Source: JANWXD01 sp037446115 (GTDB lineage: Bacteria; Acidobacteriota; Terriglobia; Bryobacterales; Bryobacteraceae). From it: 64,000 nucleotides of DNA. Under the pieces are notes generated by a model, which was given only the letters and a program-made list of their open reading frames with translations, did no database searches and was not told where the DNA came from. The stretch covers positions 11,163-75,162 of the forward strand of contig JBBIJF010000021.1 in assembly GCA_037446115.1 (NCBI GenBank), given 5' to 3'. The translations under genes were made by a program, and so were the position numbers. Positions 51,471-59,332 of this stretch are shown here, piece after piece (the stretch's first letter is position 1; every line of letters begins with the position of its first letter).

Positions 51471-51626
51471 GCTACCCACGTTCTCGATCCCTCCGTAACC
51501 CGGAAATTTCGATCTTACGATACTAAGACACCGCCCCCTTGTCAAGCCCCAGATCGCACCACATCGTTGCCGGCCGTAGACCCAAACCGGCGTGGAGTCC
51601 GGCGAGGACGCCGGGCTGTCTTCGTT
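51471..51626. other. Intergenic region upstream of the Cys-rich gene
   Basis: About 155 bp between the Cys-rich gene and erpA. A candidate TAAGAT (minus, around 51516) is the only motif of note. Confidence 0.3.
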
Positions 51627-51953
51627 CTACACCGAAAAGGACGTCCCGCAGCCGCAGGTCTTCCGGGCGTTCGGGTTTTCGAAGACAAAGCCGGAAAAGA
51701 TGAGGGATTCTTTGTAGTCGAGGGTCATCCCCTTCAGCAGGTTCAGGCTCTTGGGATCCACGAAGACGCGCACACCGTCAAACTCGAACACGTTGTCGGT
51801 GGCCCGCTGCTTCGGTTCTACGCGAATGACGTAGCTGTAGCCGGAGCATCCCCCGCCCTGCACGCCCAGCCGCAGGCCGCCGCTCTCACTGGCGCCGTAC
51901 TTGGCCAGCGTCTGACGGATCTTCTCGACCGCCTTCGGCGTGACGTGGATCAT
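51627..51953 (-). CDS. erpA: Iron-sulfur cluster insertion protein (ErpA/IscA type)
   Basis: A 108-aa A-type carrier. The three cluster cysteines are visible: one in GGGCSGYSY near residue 36 and two in the C-terminal CGCG motif (KTCGCGTSFSV). It receives a cluster from a scaffold and passes it to target proteins. It lies 24 bp after iscS on the same strand. No iscU is between them, so the scaffold is elsewhere. Confidence 0.88.
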   Translation of the reverse strand: MIHVTPKAVEKIRQTLAKYGASESGGLRLGVQGGGCSGYSYVIRVEPKQRATDNVFEFDGVRVFVDPKSLNLLKGMTLDYKESLIFSGFVFENPNARKTCGCGTSFSV

Positions 51954-51977
51954 CCCGTTTGTCCCCTCTTTACCAGC

Positions 51978-53183
51978 TTACGATGATCCGGCCGGCTTCC
52001 GGGATTCAGCCCGGGCCAGTTCGTACCACGGTGACAGCTCCCGCAGTTTCGTCACCGCCTCGATCACGCGGCCGGCCACGTAGTCCACTTCCTCCTCTGT
52101 GTTGAAGCGGCCGAGGCCGAAGCGGACCGCGCTCCGGGCGCGCCCGTCCGGCAGACCCAGCGCCCGCAGCACATGGCTGGGCTCCGGTACGGCTGACGTG
52201 CAGGCCGAACCGGTGGAGAGGGCGACGTCCTTGAGCGCCACCAGCAGCGCATCCGCCTCCACGTAGAGGAAGCTCATGTTCAGGTTGTTGGGCAGGCGGC
52301 GCTCCTGGGAGCCGTTGACGTACACTTCTTCGAGCCCGGATTCCAGCAGTGCCCTGAGGCGGTCGCGCAGCCTGCGCAACCGCTCCGCCTCCTCCGGCAT
52401 CTCGCGCTGGCAGATGGTGCACGCCTCCCCCAGGCCCACAATCCCCGGGACATTCAGCGTTCCCGAGCGCAAGCCGCGCTCATGGCCTCCGCCGTCCATC
52501 TGCGGCGCCAGCTCGACCTGCCCGTCCCGGCGCCGCACATAGAGCGCACCCACCCCCTTGGGCCCGTACATCTTGTGAGCGCTCAGCGAGAGCAGGTCAA
52601 TCGCATCCGCGTTGACGTCCACCGGGATCTTGCCTGCGGCCTGCGTGGCGTCGGTGTGAAACAACACGCCGTGTTCCCGCGCGATGCGGCCGATCTCGGC
52701 CACCGGCTGGATGACGCCGATCTCGTTGTTGGCGTACATGATGCTGATCAGGATGGTGCGCGGGCTGATGGCCCGGCGCACGTCGTCGGGGTCCAGGAGT
52801 CCGTCGCTGCCCACCGGAAGATAGGTGATCTCAAAGCCGCGCCTCTCGAGGACCCTGCAGGGATCGAGCACGGCTTTGTGCTCGGTGGCTGCCGTGATGA
52901 TGTGGTTTCCCCGTTCCCGGTAACGCTCCGCCACGCCTTTCAACGCAAGGTTGTTCGACTCGGTGGCGCCGCTTGTGAAGACAATCTCCCGCGGCAGGGC
53001 GCCGATCAGCGCCGCCACCTGCCGACGCGCGTTTTCCACGGCCTGCTCGGCCTCCCACCCGAAGCTGTGGCTCTTGCTGGAGGCATTGCCGAACTTCTCT
53101 GTGAAATACGGCCACATCGCTTCGAGCACACGGGGGTCCACCGGCGTGGTGGCATGATTGTCGAAGTAAACCGGTTTCTTCAT
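51978..53183 (-). CDS. iscS: Cysteine desulfurase IscS
   Basis: A 401-aa PLP enzyme making persulfide sulfur for Fe-S clusters and thiolation. The N-terminus YFDNHATTPVDPRVLEAMWPY is group I; PLP Lys is in SLSAHKMYGPKGVG; and the catalytic Cys loop is STGSACTSAVPEPSHVL. Length matches IscS. It starts an iscS-erpA unit. The C-terminal tail is slightly longer than in E. coli. Confidence 0.94.
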   Translation of the reverse strand: MKKPVYFDNHATTPVDPRVLEAMWPYFTEKFGNASSKSHSFGWEAEQAVENARRQVAALIGALPREIVFTSGATESNNLALKGVAERYRERGNHIITAATEHKAVLDPCRVLERRGFEITYLPVGSDGLLDPDDVRRAISPRTILISIMYANNEIGVIQPVAEIGRIAREHGVLFHTDATQAAGKIPVDVNADAIDLLSLSAHKMYGPKGVGALYVRRRDGQVELAPQMDGGGHERGLRSGTLNVPGIVGLGEACTICQREMPEEAERLRRLRDRLRALLESGLEEVYVNGSQERRLPNNLNMSFLYVEADALLVALKDVALSTGSACTSAVPEPSHVLRALGLPDGRARSAVRFGLGRFNTEEEVDYVAGRVIEAVTKLRELSPWYELARAESRKPAGSS

Positions 53184-53249
53184 CCCCCTTTTCAGTCTAG
53201 GTTGGGCTCACAGGCCGCGCAAGGGCGAAGTCTTCGGGCGGGCCCTTGC

Positions 53250-53255
53250 TAAGAT
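53250..53255 (+). promoter_or_regulatory. -10 box of the tyrosine phenol-lyase gene
   Basis: TAAGAT ends exactly 6 nt before ATG 53262, the same spacing as at four other genes in this window. A leaderless start is predicted. Confidence 0.45.
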
Positions 53256-53261
53256 GGCGGC

Positions 53262-54644
53262 ATGAAACTCACCCGCCGCAGTTGGGCCGAGCCCTTCAAA
53301 ATCAAAGTGGTCGAGCACGTCCGGCTCACCACCCCGGAGCAGCGGCTGCGCGCCATCACCGAGGCCGGCTACAACACCTTCCTGTTGCGCTCCGAGGACG
53401 TCTACATTGATCTGCTCACCGACTCCGGCACGAACGCCATGAGCGACTGGCAGTGGGCCGGCATGATGCTCGGCGACGAGGCCTACGCCGGCAGCCGCAA
53501 CTTTTATCACCTCGAAGCGACGGTACAGCGCTACTACGGCTATCGCTACGTCGTTCCGACGCACCAGGGACGCGGGGCCGAGCATATCCTCTCGCGCATC
53601 CTCATCAAGCCCGGCGACATTATCCCGGGGAACATGTACTTCACCACCACGCGCCTGCACCAGGAACTGGCCGGCGGAACCTTCCAGGACGTGATCATTG
53701 ACGAAGCCCACGATCCGGAAAGCGAGCATCCCTTCAAAGGCAATGTGGATCTGGACAAGCTGGAGGCGCTGATCCGCCGCTACGGGCGGCAGCGGATCCC
53801 CTACGTCTGCATCGCAGCCACCGTGAACATGGCCGGCGGACAGCCCATTTCGCTCGAAAACCTCCGCGCTGTGCGCGACCTGACGGCCCGCCACGGCATA
53901 CGCGTCGTGCTGGACGGTACGCGTGTGGCGGAGAATGCCTACTTCATCCAGCAGCGGGAGCCGGGCCAGTCCGGCCGCTCCATCGCCGACATCGTCAAAG
54001 AGCTGTGCTCGCTGACCGACGCCTGCACCATGAGCGCCAAGAAAGATGCTTTGGTAAACATTGGCGGATTCCTGGCCGTCAACGACGAGCAGATCTACGA
54101 GGAGGCGCGGAATCTGGTAGTCGTCTATGAGGGACTCCATACTTACGGCGGCATGGCGGGGCGGGACATGGAGGCGGTGGCCCGCGGCATCGAAGAATCC
54201 GTTCAGGATGACCATATCCGCGCACGCGTGGGTCAGGTTCTGTATCTCGGCCAAAAGATGCGCGACTGGGGGATCCCCATCGTCGTCCCGATCGGCGGTC
54301 ACGGCGTCTTCCTTGACGCCCGCCGCTTCCTGCCTCACATCCCTCAGGAGCACTACCCCGCTCAGGCCCTCACGGCCGCCATCTATCTGGACTCGGGCGT
54401 GCGCGGCATGGAGCGCGGCATCGTCTCCGCCGGCCGGGACAAGGACACCGGCCGGGAGCACAAACCCAGACTGGAACTGGTGCGGCTGGCGATTCCGCGC
54501 CGCGTTTACACCCAGGCCCATATGGACGTGGTCGCCGAATCGGTGCTCACCGTCTATGAGGAGCGCGACAAGATTCGCGGCCTGCGGATGGTTTACGAAC
54601 CGAAGTATCTCCGATTCTTCCAGGCCCGTTTCGAGCCGCTGTGA
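53262..54644 (+). CDS. tpl: Tyrosine phenol-lyase
   Basis: A 460-aa PLP beta-eliminating lyase that splits tyrosine to phenol, pyruvate and ammonia. The PLP Lys is in TMSAKKDALVN (about 260), and the FTTTR loop and SDWQWAGMMLGDEAYAG are as in the Citrobacter enzyme. The residue deciding between lyase types is Arg in SGVRGMERG (about 385): tyrosine phenol-lyases have this Arg, while tryptophanases have Ile there (AVEIG). The C-terminus RRVYTQAHMDVVAESVLTVYEERDKIRGLRMVYEP also matches. It can run in reverse to make tyrosine. It overlaps the GAF gene by 4 bp at a GTGA if the first GTG is used. Confidence 0.88.
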   Translation: MKLTRRSWAEPFKIKVVEHVRLTTPEQRLRAITEAGYNTFLLRSEDVYIDLLTDSGTNAMSDWQWAGMMLGDEAYAGSRNFYHLEATVQRYYGYRYVVPTHQGRGAEHILSRILIKPGDIIPGNMYFTTTRLHQELAGGTFQDVIIDEAHDPESEHPFKGNVDLDKLEALIRRYGRQRIPYVCIAATVNMAGGQPISLENLRAVRDLTARHGIRVVLDGTRVAENAYFIQQREPGQSGRSIADIVKELCSLTDACTMSAKKDALVNIGGFLAVNDEQIYEEARNLVVVYEGLHTYGGMAGRDMEAVARGIEESVQDDHIRARVGQVLYLGQKMRDWGIPIVVPIGGHGVFLDARRFLPHIPQEHYPAQALTAAIYLDSGVRGMERGIVSAGRDKDTGREHKPRLELVRLAIPRRVYTQAHMDVVAESVLTVYEERDKIRGLRMVYEPKYLRFFQARFEPL

Positions 54645-55273
54645 ACCGCCTCTGGGATAATAAAAGAGGCGTGCCGAGACTGAAGGAACTCGAACAGAGA
54701 CTCCAGCGAACCGAACAGCAGCTGCGGCTTTTCCAAAAGATCAGCCGCATGATGGTGCGCGAGATGAGCTTGCAGGAAGTGCTGCAGGGCATCGTCTCCC
54801 TGGTGGTCGAATTCATGGAGTGCGATTCCTGCCTGCTTTACCTGCTGGACAACGACGAACTGGTGCTCTGCGCCTCGAACACGCCGCACCCGACCACCAT
54901 CGGGAAAGTCCGTTTGAAACTGACCGAGGGTCTGACAGGCTGGGTCGCCCGCGAGCGGCGCCTGCTGGCGATTTCCCGGGAGGCCTACAAGGACCCGCGC
55001 TTCAAGTTCTTCGGCGACCTGCCGGAAGACACCTTCGAGGCCTTCCTGTCGGCGCCCGTGATCGCGCGGAACCGCGTGGTGGGGGTCATCAACGTGCAAC
55101 ACCGGCTTCCCCACCAGCATACGGGCAGCGAAATGGAGCTGCTCACCACGGTCGGCGAACAGGTGGGCTGCCTGCTGGTGCTCGCCCGGATGGCTCCGAG
55201 CGCGGTGGAGGCGGCCAACCACGTGGAGCTGGTGCTGTCCTCCGGCCCCGTGCCGCGCCCAGGAGGTAGCTAG
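54641..55273 (+). CDS. GAF domain protein
   Basis: About 200-210 aa. Residues 20-35 form a coiled coil (LKELEQRLQRTEQQLRLFQ), followed by one GAF domain (about 45-185) with the usual CDSCLLYLLDNDELVLCAS...KLTEGLTGWVARERR pattern and FLSAPVIARNRVVGVINVQHR at the end. It may bind a small ligand or redox signal; there is no output domain. Two starts are possible: GTG 54641, coupled to the lyase stop, or GTG 54671, which is 9 nt after GATAAT. The second would make it an independent leaderless transcript. Confidence 0.75.
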   Translation: MNRLWDNKRGVPRLKELEQRLQRTEQQLRLFQKISRMMVREMSLQEVLQGIVSLVVEFMECDSCLLYLLDNDELVLCASNTPHPTTIGKVRLKLTEGLTGWVARERRLLAISREAYKDPRFKFFGDLPEDTFEAFLSAPVIARNRVVGVINVQHRLPHQHTGSEMELLTTVGEQVGCLLVLARMAPSAVEAANHVELVLSSGPVPRPGGS

Positions 55274-55277
55274 GAGG

Positions 55278-56381
55278 ATGCGCGCGCTGGCCGGCCTTCT
55301 GCTGGCCGCGGCTGCACTGAGCGGGCAAGGCCGCTGGCGCCTGCAGTATTTTTTCGACGAACCCCGCGCCGAGCTGGCCATTGTTGACCTCCAGTTCGCT
55401 TCCCCCCAGCGAGGCGTGGCTCTGGCGACCCTCCGACAGGGAAGCAAGAGCCGCCCGCTCGTGCTTGTCACCTCAAACGGCGGCGAACACTGGGACGTCG
55501 TTGCCCTGAAAGAGGCCGGCCGTTCCCTTTTTCTCTTGAACGAGTCTGTCGGCTGGATGGTCACGGATAAAGGGTTGTGGCAAACCCAGGACGGCGGCGT
55601 TTCGTGGGCCAAGCGGACACCCGGGAAGAACTTTCTGCGCGTGTGGTTCCTTGACGAGCAGCGGGGCTGGGCTGCGGGTTTGAACAAAGGGGCGTGGGAG
55701 ACAAGCGACGGAGGAAAACACTGGAGCCTTCTCGCCGTGCTCGACCACGTACGGGCGACGCGCGAAAACACGGCGTTCGAGTGGATCACGTTCGTTTCCG
55801 GCCGCCACGGGCTCGTCGTCGGCTCGAGCGTGCCGCCGCGGGCCCGCGCCTCTCCGCTGCCGGACTGGATGGACCCGGAAAGCGCCGAAGCCCGGCGCCA
55901 GTGGCCTTCGCTCTCGATTCTGCTGGAGACGCGCGACGGGGGCCGCAGCTGGAAACATTCGAGCACGTCCATGTTCGGGCGCATCACGCGGGTACGTCTC
56001 GCGGCCGACGGCCGCGGCCTCGGCCTGGTGGAGTTTCAGGACGCCTTCCGCTGGCCTTCGGAAGTGTTCCGCCTGGATTGGAGGACAGGCCAAAGCGAGC
56101 GTGTCTTCCGCCGTGAGGATCGCGCCGTTACGGACGTGGCGTTGGCCGACGGTGGCGCCGCCTACCTGGCGGCGGTGGAGCCCGCCGGCAAGTTGCGCCG
56201 TTCGCCGGTTCCGGGCCGCCTGCACATTCTCCGGAGCGATGATCTGAGCACCTGGGTCGAGATGCCGGTGGACTACCGCGCGGTGGCCCGGCGCGCAGTG
56301 CTTTCGGCCGCGGGCCCGAACGACATCTGGGTCGCCACCGACACGGGGATGATCCTGCGCCTCGAGCAACCGGGGCGGTGA
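55278..56381 (+). CDS. Secreted Ycf48/BNR-like beta-propeller protein
   Basis: A 367-aa protein with a signal peptide (MRALAGLLLAAAALSG). Asp-box/BNR motifs are spread over the chain (TSNGGEHWD, TQDGGVSWAK, TSDGGKHWSL, TRDGGRSWKH), as in Ycf48 photosystem assembly factors and sialidase-like propellers. Since no phototrophy genes are seen, the role is likely binding or assembly in the periplasm. It starts 4 bp after the GAF gene stop. Confidence 0.78.
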   Translation: MRALAGLLLAAAALSGQGRWRLQYFFDEPRAELAIVDLQFASPQRGVALATLRQGSKSRPLVLVTSNGGEHWDVVALKEAGRSLFLLNESVGWMVTDKGLWQTQDGGVSWAKRTPGKNFLRVWFLDEQRGWAAGLNKGAWETSDGGKHWSLLAVLDHVRATRENTAFEWITFVSGRHGLVVGSSVPPRARASPLPDWMDPESAEARRQWPSLSILLETRDGGRSWKHSSTSMFGRITRVRLAADGRGLGLVEFQDAFRWPSEVFRLDWRTGQSERVFRREDRAVTDVALADGGAAYLAAVEPAGKLRRSPVPGRLHILRSDDLSTWVEMPVDYRAVARRAVLSAAGPNDIWVATDTGMILRLEQPGR

Positions 56382-56543
56382 CGGGCGCCACAAACATCAA
56401 ATTCGGCTTCTGTTTTATCCACACGGCGCGCAGGCCTCGCCCGCTGCAATCTTTTGATAACAAAGGAGAAAAATTTTCTGGAAAACCTTGCGGAGGTCAC
56501 CGATTTCCCTTGACGGGTCCGTTCCTTTGGATGCATGATGGGG
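56382..56543. other. Intergenic region upstream of the long RNA
   Basis: About 160 bp with no open frame of interest. It contains an AT-rich near-palindrome (GGAGAAAAATTTTCTGG, 56465-56481) and then the candidate promoter at 56510-56539. No T-run terminator for the propeller gene is visible. Confidence 0.4.
56510..56539 (+). promoter_or_regulatory. Promoter of the long structured RNA
   Basis: TTGACG (56510-56515), an 18-nt spacer and CATGAT (56534-56539) on plus. The start point would be at about 56544-56546, which is the 5' strand of the closing helix. Confidence 0.45.
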
Positions 56544-57143
56544 GTGGCTCCAAGAGGTTCGCCGAACGGCAAGCCTTGGCGGCTGTAGCGAGCCCGGAAC
56601 GAAGAGCCGCAAGCGATGTCAAAAAGCAAAGCTTGCGGGGAGCGAAGGGCAAACGGGCAGTCCTCAAGGCGAGCTCCCGGCTGCCGGAAGTGGTTGAGCA
56701 CTTTGATCCGGAGGGGTCGAAAGCCCCGAAGGGGAGTGGCAGCCCCGGAAGGTAGTTGGGCTCCTGGATCAGTTCGGTGCGCAACGGGCTTGAGGTGAGG
56801 AGCCTCCCCGCCAACCCGGAAACGGGGAAACGAGGAGGGGAGCCGAAGAGCCGAACGGGCGCGTTGAGGATCCGGGAGGACGTCGAAGTCGGAGGCCAGG
56901 AGCGGTGAGCCCACCGGGGTGCGGGCCGAAAGGCACGCATCCATGTGGGTGAGCGAAAGGCCCCGGCGAGGACGTCGGCTCCTATCGGCGCTGCTAGCTG
57001 GTGTCCTCCGGAGCGACGAACCGGAACGCCCAAAAGGCGTATTCGGGGAGCAAGGGAGGCAGCGCCCGGCAGTGCCGAGTGCCACGCCCGGGCCGAGCAT
57101 GCCGGCTGGGGGGCAAGCCGATAGGTGGGTCACTTGGAGCCAT
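56544..57143 (+). ncRNA. Candidate large structured non-coding RNA (about 600 nt)
   Basis: No convincing coding frame in about 600 nt, but dense complementarity. Closing helix: 56544-56554 with 57133-57143, 11 bp with one G-U. Long-range helices: 56981-56988 with 57118-57125 (8 bp, extendable to 9), 56662-56668 with 56789-56795 (7 bp) and 56848-56854 with 56975-56981 (7 bp). Local stems: 56607-56614/56631-56638 (8 bp), 56679-56685/56738-56744 (7 bp), 56688-56692/56699-56703, 56804-56809/56837-56842, 56914-56919/56961-56966, 56989-56994/57059-57064 and 57021-57030/57036-57046 (10 bp, one bulge). Three GAAA tetraloops cap stems (56719-56722, 56819-56822, 56928-56931), which fixes the plus strand. 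It does not match features of RNase P RNA, tmRNA, SRP or 6S RNA that I know. A group II intron or HEARO/omega-type RNA is not excluded. Confidence 0.55.
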
Positions 57144-57513
57144 TGCTGCTTTGTGCCGCCGCCTTGGTTTTCATTCTCCCCTCCGCCCTCCGCAGCAGAC
57201 GGAAACTCAGAAACCTGTGACGGCAACTGAGACACTGATACAGGCGGGCGCCGATTAGGGAACACAACAAATATTTCGCCTGCGAGCCCCGCAGCGAAGC
57301 CCAAGGTCGGTGTTCCAGCCGGGTGCCCAGGCATTGAGGGCAACGGGCGAACACCCAGTCCGAGAACTCCCAGTTTCGTCCCCGGAACCGCAGCCGGCAC
57401 CGCCGGCAACGCATGGGGCGGAAGCCGGCGATGACGGCTAGTCGCTCGCCGACTGTACGGAATCTCGAATAGCGGATGTCACGACTGCCGCACCCGGGGC
57501 AGGAAGTGGTCAT
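57130..57513 (-). CDS. Zinc-ribbon protein
   Basis: A 127-aa basic protein with four CxxC pairs arranged as two ribbons: CPGC (residues 5-8) with CRRC (36-39), and CPQC (58-61) with CLSC (94-97). Between them are basic stretches. The C-terminus is Lys/Ala-rich. Its ATG overlaps the aminotransferase stop by 4 bp (ATGA), so it is translated with it. The last codons overlap the 3' strand of the closing helix of the long RNA, which runs in the opposite direction. Nucleic-acid or membrane-protein binding are both possible; no function is known. Confidence 0.68.
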   Translation of the reverse strand: MTTSCPGCGSRDIRYSRFRTVGERLAVIAGFRPMRCRRCRLRFRGRNWEFSDWVFARCPQCLGTRLEHRPWASLRGSQAKYLLCSLIGARLYQCLSCRHRFLSFRLLRRAEGRMKTKAAAQSSNGSK

Positions 57514-58391
57514 CGCGATTGACGCGTGGGGGTCGCGACCTCTCGCTCGACGACATAGCGCTCCAGGTATTCCGCAAACGCTTGACGTAGTCTGGAGCCC
57601 GCCGCGCTGTTGCGCCGCAGCAGCACCCCTTCAACCTCCAGCACGGGCAGCAGATTGCGCGTCGTGGAGGTGATGAGGACTTCGTCGGCGCGCTCCAGGT
57701 CGTGAACAAACAGGTCCCGTTCGCCCACTTCGACGCCCGGCACGCGCAGCTCCGTCAAAAGGATTTCGCGCGTGATGCCGGGCAGGCAGCCGGAGCGCAA
57801 GGGAGGCGTCCACGCTGCGTTTCCCTGGATGATGAAGATATTCGCCGATGTACATTCGCTGACCTCGCCGCGTTCATTCAGAAGGATCACTTCGTCGAAA
57901 CCTCTGGCCTGAGCCTCCTCGAGCAGCGCGAGGTTGAAGGCCCAGGAAAGCACCTTGGTTCCGGCAAAACGCCCCCCGGCGTGACGGGCACGAGGGGCGA
58001 CGGCCAGGCGGACGCCCTCTCCCCAGTCGGTGAGGTCCGTCGTGAGCGCGATCAGATCCCAGGAACGTTTGAGGCCGGGACCCTCCCAGGGGCCCCCGGA
58101 ATTCCGGAGAATTGCCAGGCGCAGCGCTGCGTTCCGAGCCTGGTTGGCTTGCACAAGCGCCAGAAGTCGCTCGTGCACTGCGTCTGGCTGTTCGGGAAAG
58201 GGCACTCGCAGGAGCGCCGCATCGCGCTGCAAGCGGGCCCAGTGGCGTTCCCAGGCAAACAATACGCCCCGCGCCACGCGGATCGTGGTGAATACGCCCC
58301 ACCCGGAAAGGAGGCCCACTTGGCCGGGGCTGAGACAGGCCTCATGCGCCTCCCGGATCTCCTCATTGTGGAGGATGAACCGGTGCATCAC
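57510..58391 (-). CDS. Class IV PLP aminotransferase (IlvE/PabC/D-amino-acid type)
   Basis: A 293-aa fold-type IV PLP enzyme. The PLP Lys is in RFAGTKVLSWAFNLALLEEA, followed by the family glutamate in LLNERGEVSECTSANIF and the LITSTTRNLLPV segment that binds phosphate. The family includes branched-chain aminotransferase and 4-amino-4-deoxychorismate lyase; the shorter N-terminus and sequence lean towards the latter or a D-amino-acid type, but this is not decided. GTG 58391 lies 6 nt after TACAAT (ATG 58388 is an alternative). Confidence 0.82.
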   Translation of the reverse strand: MMHRFILHNEEIREAHEACLSPGQVGLLSGWGVFTTIRVARGVLFAWERHWARLQRDAALLRVPFPEQPDAVHERLLALVQANQARNAALRLAILRNSGGPWEGPGLKRSWDLIALTTDLTDWGEGVRLAVAPRARHAGGRFAGTKVLSWAFNLALLEEAQARGFDEVILLNERGEVSECTSANIFIIQGNAAWTPPLRSGCLPGITREILLTELRVPGVEVGERDLFVHDLERADEVLITSTTRNLLPVLEVEGVLLRRNSAAGSRLRQAFAEYLERYVVEREVATPTRQSR

Positions 58392-58397
58392 CGTTCC

Positions 58398-58403
58398 ATT
58401 GTA
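58398..58403 (-). promoter_or_regulatory. -10 box of the class IV aminotransferase operon
   Basis: TACAAT on minus, 6 nt before GTG 58391. A leaderless start is likely. Confidence 0.45.
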
Positions 58404-58431
58404 CCCGTGTGCGCTCTACCGCCCCTGCCGC

Positions 58432-59259
58432 TTACTTCCAATTCGGAAACCACTCCGGTCGCGCACGCCGGCATTCCAGCAGCCGGTCCGCTGTGTTACG
58501 GCCCTTGGCCAGCAATCGCTCGAGCAGGGCCTCCAGTTCGTCGCGGTCGCCCTCAAACCACTCCGGCGGCAGCCCGCGCAGCGCTTCGTCGGCCACTTCC
58601 GGCGGGAAGTGCGCCACACGCTCGAGCCAGGGCTGGAAATCATCGAGGGAGCGCACCCCGGAATAGACGATCCCCCGGGGCGCAAGACCGTGGAGCGGAC
58701 CCGCCCGCAGACTCCATTCCGGCCCGTTGAAGACGAAGCCGTGATCAATCATGCTTGCAACGAAGCCCGTTTCCGCCGGCACGGCCTCCGCACGGGGTCT
58801 CTCGATGCGCGCCCGATAGTAGATGGCCTGCCGGCCGTCGGCGTTGGCCAGCCATTTGTCGGCCACAAGAACGGCAAGGAACTCCCTGCGGTTAACCACC
58901 TGCCTCAGCAACGCGTCAGGCAGAAAGTCGTAAACGGCCGTGGTGGCGGGATCGCCCGGAAAGCACGATCCAAAGTGCCAGCCCGGCTCCACGGGTCTGC
59001 GATTCATCCCAAGCTGGATGCAGAACTCGGGGTGTTCCCGGACAAATTCCGGTGTGACTTCGATCAGCGCCGTCTCCGGAACCGTGATCTCCAGGTGACG
59101 CAGAAAGACCGCGGCCACCCATTCATTGATGAGGATGCGGCGCCCCTGGGGGTTATCGCGACATTTGACGACATAAAACCGCCCGTTTTCCGCTTCCAGA
59201 AGATGGGCCTGAGCGCCGCCGCGCATCCTGCGGACGTACCGGCGGGCCTTCAACGGCAT
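58432..59259 (-). CDS. HipA-like kinase, stand-alone
   Basis: A 275-aa protein from ATG 59259 (an open frame goes on to 59283). The N-terminal half carries FYVVKCRDNPQGRRILINEWVAAVFLRHL, a Lys/Glu pattern of the HipA N-lobe; the C-half has LVADKWLANADGRQAIYY, which matches the catalytic loop (D-x-x-x-N/D) of HipA-type kinases in a divergent form, and IDHGFVFNGPEW (a DHG-like metal site). No HipB-type antitoxin is adjacent, so a classical toxin-antitoxin pair is not supported. The substrate is unknown. Confidence 0.65.
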   Translation of the reverse strand: MPLKARRYVRRMRGGAQAHLLEAENGRFYVVKCRDNPQGRRILINEWVAAVFLRHLEITVPETALIEVTPEFVREHPEFCIQLGMNRRPVEPGWHFGSCFPGDPATTAVYDFLPDALLRQVVNRREFLAVLVADKWLANADGRQAIYYRARIERPRAEAVPAETGFVASMIDHGFVFNGPEWSLRAGPLHGLAPRGIVYSGVRSLDDFQPWLERVAHFPPEVADEALRGLPPEWFEGDRDELEALLERLLAKGRNTADRLLECRRARPEWFPNWK

Positions 59260-59332
59260 GGCCGGATTCCGGCCGGGGCACACACCGGGTGAGACTGCCC
59301 GATGCCGCCTTGCTCAACAGGCCGAAAACGCC

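Noticed and set aside
56544..57143. RNase P RNA, tmRNA, 6S RNA or SRP RNA at this position
   Set aside because: The conserved blocks I know for these (for example the GAGGAAAGTCC core of RNase P or the tRNA-like ends of tmRNA) are absent and the length does not fit.
56544..57143. ORF-less group II intron
   Set aside because: I cannot find a convincing GTGYG 5' end or a domain V hairpin, and introns do not normally have paired ends. It is not fully excluded; a covariance-model search would decide.
58432..59259. HipAB toxin-antitoxin system
   Set aside because: No small helix-turn-helix gene is adjacent, and the kinase motifs are divergent.
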